The position numbers and the translations under genes are program-made. Of a stretch of DNA of 47,399 nucleotides, positions 17,361-27,478 are shown piece by piece. Every line of letters starts with the position of its first letter. Positions within the stretch are counted from its first letter, which is position 1. Origin of the DNA: Helicobacter pylori (GTDB taxonomy: Bacteria > Campylobacterota > Campylobacteria > Campylobacterales > Helicobacteraceae); NCBI RefSeq assembly GCF_009689985.1, contig NZ_QBAW01000010.1, positions 1-47,399 on the forward strand, in the 5' to 3' direction. The notes beneath the pieces are model-generated. The model had not been told where the DNA came from. It searched no databases and saw nothing but the letters and a program-made list of their open reading frames with translations.

Positions 17361-20267
17361 TCAGGCTAATTGTTTTAGAAAAAAATCTTTTAATTCCCCT
17401 TCTTTAATCCAATCATTTCTATAACGCTCCCCCACACCATCCTTATTTCCATAAAATTTTAAAACCACTTTGATTTTGAAATGGGGATCGTCTTTAGGGT
17501 TAAAAATTTTATCTTTAAAAAGTTTATACGCATCTGCCTTATGTTCGTAATCAGTGTGTTTGCTCCCTTTAGGATCAATGAAGCAAATGATCTGCGTGCC
17601 ACCTTTTTGTAGCCAAAAGATAAAATCAGGGAAAAATTTCCTTTCTGTAGCGCCGTTGTCTATATAAGGGATAAACAAATTGTCTAAATGCTCATCAATC
17701 TTGCTGAACGCCCAAAAATCATAGTTTTCTTGCAGCGTTTCTGTAATCTTTAACAACTCTTCTAAAAAATCGCTCTCGCTCTTTACTTTAACCACATGCT
17801 TAAGCCAATCGCAGTTTTTGGCTTTAATTAAAGGGGTGTAGTAATGCTCTTTGAGTTTTAACAGCTCTGCATCCTCTAGCTTAAATGTTTTGTTCTGTTT
17901 GTGTTTTTCTGTATCATAAGGATCGATCTCGCCTTGTGCGATTTTCATTCTTAGAGTTTCTTTATCCAAAGGCGCATACTCTTTCACTTCTTGGATGGTT
18001 TGAATCAATTTTTCTTTTTTATCCGCCTTAACTTTAACCCTTTTAAAATGCACGATTTTCTCGTTATCTAGGGCGTTAAACTCGTCTTTAGGCACTTTTT
18101 GATTGGGGTATAGCTTGCCTTTAATTTCAGAAATCATGTAATCTAAATCTTTATAATGCCAAGTTGATACCTTTTTAAAATGCGCTGTTTGTATCAAATC
18201 TTTTAACAGCGCGTAATCTTTAGGGTCATAAATTTCATGCTTTAAAATAAAATGCTTTTCACTCATTAAATGAAAATACTCTTTTAAATCCTTAAAATTT
18301 TTTTCGCTCATTTTAAACGAAGCGCTTGGAGAAATTTTAAGAGCGTTGGTTTGTTCTTTTCGGTAGCAAGGCACAAACAAGGCATGCTCTATGGGCGTTT
18401 TTTCTAATTTGATTTCACGCCAAGAACCTCTATTCTCGCCCCCACTTTCGCTCTCTTTTTGGAACTTTAAAATCGCTTCAAGGCTTGCATGGTTGGTGGG
18501 TATCACAAAAAGCGTTTCCAGCATTGCAGCGTTTGGTTTCAAGTTTTTTTTAATAGCTTCATCTATCTCTAAATACGCTAACCTTTGGCGTTGGTTTTTG
18601 ACGCTTTCAATCCTTACGCCCCTGCCAAAAGATTGTTTCACCAACTTTTTAGCGTCATCATCAAGCCCTATATTTAAAAATAAAATCACGCTAGGCCTTG
18701 TGCTATCCCAGCCGGTGTCAAAAGTGCGAGACCCCACTAAAATATTGATACTGCTCTTATCAATCTGGCTGAAATAGCTCTCTTCTTTAAAGCTCAAATT
18801 CTTACTCACCACTTTCACGCTCTTTAATTTTTCATGGATCCATTCTGTAATATCGCCTATTCTAATCAAGCAAAAGACTTTATCGCTTGTGTTGAGCTTG
18901 AAAGCGATTTCTTGGTTGTTTTTAGGGTTAATAATGACTTCAATATGCCCGTTACCGGCATAAAAAACTTCTTCTTTTAAGCCTTTAAAATCCATATCGT
19001 TTAAACTTTCTTTAAAAACCTCAATTTTATAGTTTTGATCTTTGCCATCGCTAAAAAGGAATTCCGGTTTCTTTAATTCCTCTAATAAATCGTCTTTAGC
19101 CTTTAAAAAATCGCTTTCATCATCGTTTTCAATCACTCGCGCTAAAGTTTTAAAAAAGATTTCCGCATCGCTGTTTTCCACATTCACAGAATGCGTGAAC
19201 ACGAGCATTAAAGGGTCATGAAAATAGCCTTCTGTTTTATAGCGTTTTTGCATGCCTAAAAGCAATAACGCCTTTAAAAGAGCGATTTCTTTTTCCCTAT
19301 CGTTTAAATCTTTCAATTCCTTAAAAGCGTTTAAGTTGTTTTTCTTCAACAAAACAGACTCTTTACCATAGCCAAGCTTCACCCACTCGCCCACGCTCAA
19401 ATTATACACCGCAGTGATGAGATCGCTCTCTTCGGTGAAAGTGGCGCTAAAATTGAATAAAAACCCCTTTAAAGACAGCAGACTAAAAATCGCCTGCCTT
19501 TTGCTCTCAGTCTTGTTCCCCTTATGCGCTTCATCTAAAATCACATAATTTTCCCCATTATCCCAACAATCCTTATAATTTAAGAGGTTTTCCTTGCTTT
19601 CTTCATCATTCATTAAATCCGTGCGGTAATAAAAAAGAGCGATTTTTTGAAAAAAATCTTTTGAAGCGCGGTAAAAATCCTTATTCTTAACGCTTTTAAG
19701 GTTTTTGAAATCAATTTGTTTGGAATAGTCTTTATTGCGGTTGTATTTTTCAATTTCTTTTTCAAATTGCTTGATTAAATGCTCGTTCGCACTAAAAAAC
19801 ATGATATTTTTCTTAGGGATCAAACCCATTCCCATAGCCACGCTTAAAAGCTCTACCAGTTTGATGATGACAATCGTTTTACCGCTCCCTGTGGCCATGT
19901 AAAAGGCTAGGCGGTTGATAAAATTTTCAAAACGCACGCAACCATTTTCTACCTTAAAAGAGTTCTTCAACAAATCGTTGAGTTTCTTTTTAGCGAAATC
20001 GCAATTGGCGAATGAATAATGTTTTTGATAAAATGCGTAAAATTCTTTTTTATTTTCTTTGAAATCCCTAAAATAAGCAATAAGCATTCTAAAAGCGTTG
20101 ATCAAAGCTTGCTGTTGGTAATCTAAAAGCTCCTTATTGCTATCAAAGCTTTTAAAGTCTAGCATTTCTAACGGATCGTTAATCTCGTTAATATTCAATT
20201 CCTCTTCAGCGAGTTTTTGAGCGACAAAAATTTCGTTATCGGTGGTTAAATCTTTTTTCTTTGCCAT
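17361..20267 (-). CDS. type III restriction enzyme Res subunit (intact)
   Basis: Res is the ATP-dependent translocase and nuclease of a type III R-M complex. The 968-residue frame is complete: Walker A (MATGSGKT) near residue 128, a DEAH box (VILDEAHKG) near residue 240, helicase motif VI-like GRGVRIES near 555, and a C-terminal PD-(D/E)XK nuclease (FPDFIFWL then CFIDPKGSKH) near residues 900-925. An AAGGAG site lies before the ATG, and the mod stop codon is ten bases upstream. Type III Res needs Mod for recognition, and the mod gene here is out of frame, so Res is probably inactive in this clone. By memory it is HP1371. Confidence 0.92.
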   Translation of the reverse strand: MAKKKDLTTDNEIFVAQKLAEEELNINEINDPLEMLDFKSFDSNKELLDYQQQALINAFRMLIAYFRDFKENKKEFYAFYQKHYSFANCDFAKKKLNDLLKNSFKVENGCVRFENFINRLAFYMATGSGKTIVIIKLVELLSVAMGMGLIPKKNIMFFSANEHLIKQFEKEIEKYNRNKDYSKQIDFKNLKSVKNKDFYRASKDFFQKIALFYYRTDLMNDEESKENLLNYKDCWDNGENYVILDEAHKGNKTESKRQAIFSLLSLKGFLFNFSATFTEESDLITAVYNLSVGEWVKLGYGKESVLLKKNNLNAFKELKDLNDREKEIALLKALLLLGMQKRYKTEGYFHDPLMLVFTHSVNVENSDAEIFFKTLARVIENDDESDFLKAKDDLLEELKKPEFLFSDGKDQNYKIEVFKESLNDMDFKGLKEEVFYAGNGHIEVIINPKNNQEIAFKLNTSDKVFCLIRIGDITEWIHEKLKSVKVVSKNLSFKEESYFSQIDKSSINILVGSRTFDTGWDSTRPSVILFLNIGLDDDAKKLVKQSFGRGVRIESVKNQRQRLAYLEIDEAIKKNLKPNAAMLETLFVIPTNHASLEAILKFQKESESGGENRGSWREIKLEKTPIEHALFVPCYRKEQTNALKISPSASFKMSEKNFKDLKEYFHLMSEKHFILKHEIYDPKDYALLKDLIQTAHFKKVSTWHYKDLDYMISEIKGKLYPNQKVPKDEFNALDNEKIVHFKRVKVKADKKEKLIQTIQEVKEYAPLDKETLRMKIAQGEIDPYDTEKHKQNKTFKLEDAELLKLKEHYYTPLIKAKNCDWLKHVVKVKSESDFLEELLKITETLQENYDFWAFSKIDEHLDNLFIPYIDNGATERKFFPDFIFWLQKGGTQIICFIDPKGSKHTDYEHKADAYKLFKDKIFNPKDDPHFKIKVVLKFYGNKDGVGERYRNDWIKEGELKDFFLKQLA

Positions 20268-20277
20268 GATTTTCTCC

Positions 20278-22732
20278 TTACCAAATGAGCGCTTCTTTTA
20301 AGGCTTTTAAGATCTCTACTTCTTTATCATTCCCTTTAAATTTCACCACCTTTTCATTAAAAAACTCCACTCCAACGCCGTGTAAATTTTCCAAAGTCTC
20401 CTTAATATCCACGCCCATTTTTTCTAGCACTTCCACATTGAGCGTGTAAGAATGTTCTTTACGCTCCACGAAATCGCTGTATTGTTCATCATACGCTAAG
20501 GGTTTGTCGTTGTCTTCATATTTGATTTTCCTTAAAATCTCTTCATAGCTTTCCAATGCATAAACTTTGACTACCCCACCTCCATTAAATTCTTTAATTG
20601 CACCGCTTTTAAAACCGCCTATAACCTTTTTAAGGCGAGGCAAAATCACGCTCTCAAAATGCTCCCCCATTTCAACACCGATATACTTTCTCTTCAACTT
20701 GTGCGCCACCGTGCAAGTCGTCCCGCTCCCAGCGAAAAAGTCCAACACGAGATCGTTTTCTTTTGTGGAAATTTCTAAAATTCTTGAAATTAGGGCTTCG
20801 GGTTTGGGGGTGTCAAAAAGTTTTACATTATTAAAGAGAGCTAGCAATTGTTTTGTGGCGTCTTGATTATGTCCTACTTCTGTATATTTCCATATTGTTA
20901 AAGGTGTTGTGCCTTGCTTGACTTCACTTAAAAAGCGTTTCAAACTAGGAACATTGTCTCCATTTCTTCCAAAATAAATACGATTATCATCTACAAGTTT
21001 TTGAAAATTTTCTTTTGAAGTCATCCAACACCGCCCTTTTGGTGGCGTTACAACTTTTCCACTTGGTGTAGTGATAGGATAATCATAACTCGCCATATAA
21101 GTTTTTACCAAACAATCACTAGGTTTCCACGCACCCCTTTCATCGTTATCTAAATTTTTATAGCGTGCATTCATCTCGCTTGTGCGTGGTAATAAATTAG
21201 GCCGCCAAATTCCTTTATCTTTGGCATATAGTAAAATAAAATCGTGGTTATCAGAGAACCATTTCGCATCATTTTGTGGAGAATACTTTTTTTCCCAAAT
21301 AATCGTGTTTACAAAGTTATCACCCCCCCCCATTAAACACTTCGTCCATTAAAGCTTTGCAATAAGCCTGTTCGTTGTCATCAATGCTCACAAACATCAC
21401 GCCTTTATCATTCAATAAGGCATGCGCAAGCTCTAGGCGGTTTTCCATCATAGCGAGCCAACTGGAGCGCTTGAAATTATCCGCATAAACAAATTCATTG
21501 TTTTGCGTGTTGTAAGGCGGATCAATGTAAATGCAGTCTATTTTTTCTTTATAGCGGTTTTTAAGGGAGTTTAGGGCTTGGTAGTTTTCGCTTTTAATGA
21601 GCGTGCCGTTGATTTCATTTTCACTGAATAAGCTTTTAACCTCTTCTTCTAAATCTTTAAAATAAATAGTGTCTAGAGGCAAAAACTCGTTTTCTAAAAG
21701 ATTGTCTGTGATTTTTAAATTCAAATCTTGCCATTCTTTAACTTGTTTGTGGTAGTTTGGGTGGTTTGTGATTTTATTCAAATCGTAGTTTTTGGCTTCT
21801 AATTGGTCTAGACTCACAATGAAATGCGAGTTTAACACAAAGCGGGGTTTGTTCCAAATCTTACAAAGTTCGTTTTCAAATTCGCTCACTAACACAATCA
21901 CTTCTAAAGCCACTTCCTTAATGGTATTGATTTCATTAAGGCGTTTAACATCAAATGCAGTCATTTCTTTAAAAAGGTATTCAAACAGATACAAATCCAA
22001 CTGCTCTTTTAAAAACCCTAGTGCGTTTTTATGGATAAAATAATCCATACTGCCTTGCTTTTTGAATTTCACAAACGCTTTTTTTAACACTTCTTCATCA
22101 AGTTTGACGCCTTGATTGAAACATTTTTTTATGATTTCATTCGTTTTTGTTTGAGTCCCCTTACTGCTAAGAGTAACGCTAAAGTTTAGGGTGTTAGTTT
22201 TTGTGTCTATATCTTTTAAATCAAAGACTAAATCCACTTTTTCATTATATTTTTTGCTCTCCAGTGAAGAAGTATCAAAGTTAAAAAGAATGTTTTCTAG
22301 TTCAAAGCAAAAATCCTTATAAATCGTTTCGCTTTTCACATAATAGAGATCTTTAGTTTTATAAAATAAGGCGGTATCTTTTTTAAGGGAGCATTTTTCA
22401 TAATCGCTTTTGGTATAAAGGCTGTCATAAAGGGGCGTGTCGTTGAAATAAATCCCTCCATTAGCGCTGAAATAACGCTTGAAAAAGCTATAGAGTTTGT
22501 CAAACAATTCTTCTTTGAGATCGTTGTTGTTTTGGCATTTTGAATCAATGAGTTTTTTTAATTCTTGTTTTTTATGGTGGTAATACTGGCTTTTAGCTTT
22601 CATGAGGTTGATCATGCCGCTTTTGATTGCTTTAGGGCTAGGATTTAAAAGGCTTTCTTGCTGGTCTTCAATCTTAACGCCTATGAAAAGGTTTTCTAAA
22701 ACTTCATAAAATTGCGCTTCGTTCGTTTTCAT
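20278..22732 (-). pseudogene. type III DNA methyltransferase Mod, phase-OFF at a G9 tract
   Basis: From the ATG at 22732 (preceded by AAGGAG) the frame encodes about 470 residues including DPPY (about residues 404-407), then ends in TGA directly after GGG GGG GGG. The other half, from the recognition domain through DFFAGSGTTC to the stop, lies in a second frame. Eight or eleven G would join them into a single protein of 817 or 818 residues. DPPY before FAGSG makes it a beta-class adenine methyltransferase. An in-frame ATG at 22777 exists, but the residues after it are not conserved-looking and its position conflicts with the promoter. By memory it equals HP1370/HP1369. Confidence 0.93.
21323..21331 (-). 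repeat. G9 homopolymer (phase-variation tract) in mod
   Basis: Nine C on the plus strand read as G9 in the coding direction. The tract lies just after the conserved KALMDEVFN helix and before the recognition domain. G8 or G11 gives the full-length frame; G9 stops at once. Confidence 0.9.
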
Positions 22733-22760
22733 TATCACGCTCCTTAAAAATATGGAAAGT

Positions 22761-22766
22761 ATTATA
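22761..22766 (-). promoter_or_regulatory. -10 element of the type III mod gene
   Basis: Minus-strand TATAAT lies 28 bases before the ATG at 22732, leaving room for a short leader with an AAGGAG site. Confidence 0.55.
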
Positions 22767-22788
22767 ACAAAGCCCACCCATTAAGTGC

Positions 22789-22794
22789 TACAAT
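22789..22794 (+). promoter_or_regulatory. extended -10 element of crdR
   Basis: TGCTACAAT is an extended -10. Only six bases separate it from the crdR ATG at 22801, so transcription should begin at or next to the start codon. No ribosome-binding site precedes the ATG. Confidence 0.55.
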
Positions 22795-22800
22795 ACCCCC

Positions 22801-23442
22801 ATGCAAAAAAAGATTTTTTTACTAGAAGATGATTACCTTTTAAGCGAGAGTATCAAGGAGTTTTTGGAGCATTTGGGCTATGAAGTGGTTTGCGCTTTTA
22901 ATGGGAAAGAGGCTTATGAAAGGCTTTCGGTTGAACGCTTCAACCTCTTGCTTTTAGACGTGCAAGTGCCTGAAATGAATAGCTTGGAATTATTCAAGCG
23001 CATCAAAAACGATTTTTTAATCTCTACGCCTGTGATTTTTATCACCGCCTTGCAGGATAATACTACCTTAAAAAACGCTTTTAATTTAGGAGCGAGCGAT
23101 TATTTGAAAAAGCCTTTTGATTTGGACGAATTAGAAGCGCGCATTAAAAGGTTTTTCAATGATGATCCCATAGAAATCATGCCTAACATTTTTTATCACC
23201 AACACTCTTTAAATATTAAAGGGAAAAAGGAAATCCTAGCGCCCAAAACCGCACAACTTTTAGAATACTTTTTAGAGCATAAAGGGCAAATCATCAGCTC
23301 TCAAGCGTTAGAAAACAACTTATGGGAGCAAGCGATTGATGATTCCACCTTACGCACTTACATTAAAGTGTTGCGCAAGCTTTTGGGGAAAAATTGCATA
23401 GAAACGCATAAGGGGGTGGGCTATCGCTTTAACCCACTATGA
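22801..23442 (+). CDS. crdR: response regulator CrdR
   Basis: CrdR is an OmpR-type response regulator, reported in H. pylori to act in copper and nitrosative-stress responses. The receiver domain (1-115) has the acidic pocket Asp10/Asp11, the phospho-acceptor Asp53 (LLLDVQVPE), the switch Thr in FITA and Lys in KKPFD. The C-terminal winged-helix domain ends in [12 protein letters not shown]. The length is 213 residues. Its TGA overlaps an ATG (ATGA) that may start crdS. It is divergent from the type III mod gene, with both -10 boxes within about 35 bases. Confidence 0.92.
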   Translation: MQKKIFLLEDDYLLSESIKEFLEHLGYEVVCAFNGKEAYERLSVERFNLLLLDVQVPEMNSLELFKRIKNDFLISTPVIFITALQDNTTLKNAFNLGASDYLKKPFDLDELEARIKRFFNDDPIEIMPNIFYHQHSLNIKGKKEILAPKTAQLLEYFLEHKGQIISSQALENNLWEQAIDDSTLRTYIKVLRKLLGKNCIETHKGVGYRFNPL

Positions 23443-24610
23443 AAAAAAATCCCTCAAGCTCTTTTTGGGGACTTATTTAGGCTCTTCGTTTGTGTTAATG
23501 CTGGTGATTAGCGTTTTAGCGTTTAATTATGAAAAAAACGAAAAAATCAAAATGATACGCATGGACATGGACAAAATGGCTTCTAAGATCGCTAGTGAAG
23601 TGATTGCCCTACACATGCAAACGCATGGGGATTACCAAAACGCTTTAAACGCTCTCATATCACGCTATAAAGACGCTTCCATAGCCCTTTTTGATAGTAA
23701 AAAGCGTGTTTTATATTCTAATATCCCTGAAAGCGCAAATTTGATTAAGAACCATAAAGAAGCGGGCTTTTTTAGTTTTAAGGGGGAATATTACTTATTC
23801 AGCGATGAAACTTTCGCCCATTTAGGCGTGGCTAAAATGCTTTTTAAAAATTCTAAACCCCTTCATTTTTCTTCTTTGTATCGTAATATTGTTTTAGTGT
23901 TTGTCGTAGCGTTTTTATGCGTGATAGGGGTTTCTGTGTTTTTAGGGCGTTTGTTTTTAAAGCCCATTAGGAATGAAATCACGCGCATCGATCATTTTTT
24001 AAAAAACACCACGCATGAATTAAACACCCCCATGAGCGCTTTAGTCTTGTCTTTAAAAACCCTAGAAGACAGCCAACAACACCGCCGCATTAAAATCGCT
24101 ATCCAGCGCATGAGTTTTTTATACCGCTCGCTCTCTTATTTAGTGATGCAAGATATTGAGCACGAATCCTTTGTGCTTTTGGACTTAAAAGCCTTAATTA
24201 TTAAAGAAAACACGCTTTTTAGCGAGATGATAGACTACCACAAGCTGGAATTTAAAAGCGATCTAGTGGGAGTGGAATTGAAGGCTAAAGAACAGGATTT
24301 TATTTCGCTTTATAGCAATTTGCTCATGAATGCGATCAAATACAGCGTCATGCATGGGTATATCCACATAGAGCTAACGCACGGGTTTTTGAAAGTGAAA
24401 AATTTAGGGTATGAAATCCCTAAAGACAAGATTAAAGAATTAAGCGTTCGTTACGCGCGTTTCAATTCTAGCGTGTTGGGTTATGGTATAGGGTTGGATT
24501 TAGTGAAAAAAGTGTGTGAAAAGTATAAAATGCGTTTAGAAATTCATAGCGAACCCTCTTTAAAGGGATCGTTTCATGAAAATTCGTTCTGTATTCATTT
24601 TCAAGGATAA
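23439..24610 (+). CDS. crdS: sensor histidine kinase CrdS (start unresolved)
   Basis: CrdS is the membrane kinase partner of CrdR. The frame has two membrane helices (the first beginning about codon 23483, the second at [18 protein letters not shown]), a periplasmic sensor between them, the phospho-acceptor His in HELNTP, an N-box LLMNAIKYS, and a G-box GYGIGLDLV. The start is unclear. The ATG at 23439 forms a classic ATGA overlap with crdR but is one base out of frame because A8 follows; A9 would give MKKKSLKLF joined to the kinase. The kinase frame itself is open back to 23402 without ATG, GTG or TTG, encoding [11 protein letters not shown]. The first usual start codon within it is TTG at 23465, which lacks a ribosome site. 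nnrD follows two bases after the stop. Confidence 0.8.
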
Positions 24611-24612
24611 AA

Positions 24613-26007
24613 ATGCTTTCAGTGTATGAAAAAGTGGATGCCCTAGACAAAAGGGCGCTTGAAGAATGGCTTTTAAGCGAAGACATTCTAATGGAAAACG
24701 CCGCTATGGCTTTAGAAAGGGCGGTTTTACAAAACGCTTCTTTAGGCGCTAAGGTCATTATCCTTTGTGGGAGTGGGGATAATGGGGGCGATGGCTATGC
24801 GTTAGCCAGGCGTTTAGTGGGGCGTTTTAGAACGCTAGTTTTTGAAATGAAATTAGCCAAAAGCCCCATGTGCCAATTGCAAAAAGAAAGGGCTAAAAAA
24901 GTGGGGGTAGTCATCAAAGCATGGGAAGACAATCATAAAGATTTGGAATGCGATGTTTTAATAGATTGCGTGGTAGGGAGTAACTTTAAAGGCGAATTAG
25001 AGCCGTTTTTAGACTTTGAAAGCCTTTCTCAAAAAGCGCGCTTTAAAATCGCTTGCGACATTCCTAGCGGGATCGATTCTAAAGGCAGGGTGGATAAGAG
25101 GGCGTTTAAAGCGGATACGACTATCAGCATGGGCGCTATCAAATCATGCTTATTAAGCGATAGGGCTAAAGACTATGTAGGGGAATTGAAAGTGGGGCAT
25201 TTGGGGGTTTTTAATCAAGTTTATGAGATCCCAACAGAGACTTTTTTACTAGAAAAAAGCGATCTGAAACTGCCCTTAAGGGATAGAAAAAACGCTCATA
25301 AGGGCGATTATGGGCATGCGCATGTGCTTTTGGGTAAGCATAGTGGGGCGGGATTATTGAGCGCTTTAAGCGCGTTAAGTTTTGGATCTGGGGTGGTGAG
25401 CGTTCAAGCGTTAGAATGCGAGATAACTTCTAATAACAAGCCTTTAGAATTGGTTTTTTGTGAAAATTTCCCTAACCCATTAAGCGCGTTCGCTCTTGGC
25501 ATGGGGTTAGAGGGTTTTCCAAAGGATTTTAACAAGTGGCTTGAATTAGCCCCATGCGTTTTAGATGCGGGCGTTTTTTACCATAAAGAGATATTGCAAG
25601 CTTTGGAAAAAGAAGTGATTTTAACCCCTCACCCTAAAGAGTTTTTATCGTTGTTAAAATCAGTGGGGATCAATATAAGCATGCTAGAATTATTAGACAA
25701 TAAACTAGAAATCGCAAGGAATTTTTCTCAAAAATACCCCAGGGTGGTTTTGCTTTTAAAGGGGGCTAATACCCTAATCGCTCATCAAGGGCGAACTTTT
25801 ATCAACAATTTAGGGAGCGTGGCTTTAGCCAAAGCAGGCAGTGGCGATGTGTTAGCGGGGCTGATTGTAAGCCTACTTTCTCAAAATTATACGCCTTTAG
25901 ACGCCGCTATTAACGCAAGCCTAGCGCACGCCCTAGCGGGTTTGGAATTTAAGAATAATTACGCTTTAACGCCCTTAGATTTGATAGAAAAGATCAAACG
26001 ACTATAA
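24613..26007 (+). CDS. nnrD: bifunctional NAD(P)HX epimerase/dehydratase
   Basis: This protein repairs hydrated NADH/NADPH. The N-terminal domain (about 1-210, YjeF_N) is the epimerase, with a [17 protein letters not shown] stretch. The C-terminal domain (about 225-464) is the ADP-dependent dehydratase, with the [15 protein letters not shown] signature and the HPKEFLSLL motif. The 464-residue fusion is the usual bacterial architecture. The ATG lies two bases after crdS, so it is expressed with the two-component genes; dnaB follows ten bases later. Confidence 0.92.
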   Translation: MLSVYEKVDALDKRALEEWLLSEDILMENAAMALERAVLQNASLGAKVIILCGSGDNGGDGYALARRLVGRFRTLVFEMKLAKSPMCQLQKERAKKVGVVIKAWEDNHKDLECDVLIDCVVGSNFKGELEPFLDFESLSQKARFKIACDIPSGIDSKGRVDKRAFKADTTISMGAIKSCLLSDRAKDYVGELKVGHLGVFNQVYEIPTETFLLEKSDLKLPLRDRKNAHKGDYGHAHVLLGKHSGAGLLSALSALSFGSGVVSVQALECEITSNNKPLELVFCENFPNPLSAFALGMGLEGFPKDFNKWLELAPCVLDAGVFYHKEILQALEKEVILTPHPKEFLSLLKSVGINISMLELLDNKLEIARNFSQKYPRVVLLLKGANTLIAHQGRTFINNLGSVALAKAGSGDVLAGLIVSLLSQNYTPLDAAINASLAHALAGLEFKNNYALTPLDLIEKIKRL

Positions 26008-26017
26008 AAGGATAAAA

Positions 26018-27478
26018 ATGGATCATTTAAAGCATTTGCAGCAATTGCAAAACATTGAAAGGATCGTGCTTTCAGGCATTGTGTTGGCCAACCATAAGAT
26101 TGAAGAGGTTCATAGCGTTTTAGAGCCTAGCGATTTTTACTACCCGCCTAACGGCTTGTTTTTTGAAATCGCTTTAAAACTGCATGAAGAAAATTGCCCC
26201 ATTGATGAGAATTTTATCCGCCAAAAAATGCCTAAAGACAAGCAAATCAAAGAAGAAGATCTGGTCGCTATTTTTGCAGCAAGCCCTATAGATAATATTG
26301 AAGCTTATGTTGAAGAGATTAAAAACGCTTCCATTAAACGAAAACTTTTTGGCTTGGCTAATACCATTAGAGAGCAAGCCCTAGAAAGCGCGCAAAAATC
26401 CAGCGATATTTTAGGCACTGTGGAGCGAGAAGTCTATGCGTTATTGAACGGCAGCACGATAGAGGGCTTTAGGGATATTAAAGAAGTGCTTGAAAGCACG
26501 ATGGATCTTATTGTAGAAAACCAAAGAAAAGGGAGTTTGGAAGTTACTGGCATACCGACTGGCTTTACTCAATTGGATAATTATACGAGCGGTTTTAATA
26601 AAGGGAGTTTAGTCATTATAGGGGCAAGGCCGTCTATGGGTAAAACCAGTTTGATGATGAACATGGTCTTAAGCGCGCTCAATGACGATAGGGGGGTAGC
26701 GGTTTTTAGTTTAGAAATGTCTGCGGAACAACTCGCTTTAAGGGCACTATCGGATCTCACTTCTATTAATATGCATGATTTAGAGAGCGGGAGGCTTGAT
26801 GATGATCAATGGGAAAATTTAGCCAAATGCTATGATCACCTTTCTTGCAAAAAACTCTTTTTCTACGATAAAAGTTATGTGAGGATAGAGCAAATCCGCT
26901 TGCAACTACGAAAGCTTAAATCCCAACACAAGGAATTGGGTATCGCTTTTATTGACTATTTGCAACTCATGTCAGGGAGTAAAGCCACTAAAGAACGCCA
27001 TGAACAGATCGCTGAAATTTCAAGGGAGCTTAAAACTTTAGCTAGAGAATTAGAAATCCCTATCATAGCGTTAGTGCAACTCAACCGCAGCCTAGAAAAC
27101 CGAGACGATAAACGGCCCATTCTTTCTGATATTAAAGACAGCGGAGGGATTGAACAAGACGCTGATATTGTTTTATTTTTGTATAGAGGTTATATCTATC
27201 AAATGAGGGCTGAAGACAACAAAATAGACAAGCTCAAAAAAGAAGGCAAAATTGAAGAGGCGCAAGAGTTGCACCTAAAAGTCAATGAAGAAAGGCGTAT
27301 CCATAAGCAAAATGGCAGTATTGAAGAGGCTGAAATCATTGTGGCTAAAAACAGGAATGGGGCTACAGGAACGGTTTATACGCGCTTTAACGCTCCTTTC
27401 ACACGCTATGAAGACATGCCCATGGATTCTCATTTAGAAGAAGGACAAGAAACTAAAATTGAAATGCCCATAACTTGA
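26018..27478 (+). CDS. dnaB: replicative DNA helicase DnaB
   Basis: DnaB is the hexameric 5'-3' helicase of the replication fork. It has an N-terminal helical domain (to about residue 160) and a RecA-like C-terminal domain with Walker A GARPSMGKTS, Walker B AFIDYLQLM, and the later SDIKDSGGIEQDADIV motif. A Lys/Glu-rich insertion follows (KIDKLKKEGKIEEAQELHLK), known in the H. pylori enzyme. Length is 486 residues. Its TGA overlaps the TTG start of comEC. Confidence 0.96.
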   Translation: MDHLKHLQQLQNIERIVLSGIVLANHKIEEVHSVLEPSDFYYPPNGLFFEIALKLHEENCPIDENFIRQKMPKDKQIKEEDLVAIFAASPIDNIEAYVEEIKNASIKRKLFGLANTIREQALESAQKSSDILGTVEREVYALLNGSTIEGFRDIKEVLESTMDLIVENQRKGSLEVTGIPTGFTQLDNYTSGFNKGSLVIIGARPSMGKTSLMMNMVLSALNDDRGVAVFSLEMSAEQLALRALSDLTSINMHDLESGRLDDDQWENLAKCYDHLSCKKLFFYDKSYVRIEQIRLQLRKLKSQHKELGIAFIDYLQLMSGSKATKERHEQIAEISRELKTLARELEIPIIALVQLNRSLENRDDKRPILSDIKDSGGIEQDADIVLFLYRGYIYQMRAEDNKIDKLKKEGKIEEAQELHLKVNEERRIHKQNGSIEEAEIIVAKNRNGATGTVYTRFNAPFTRYEDMPMDSHLEEGQETKIEMPIT

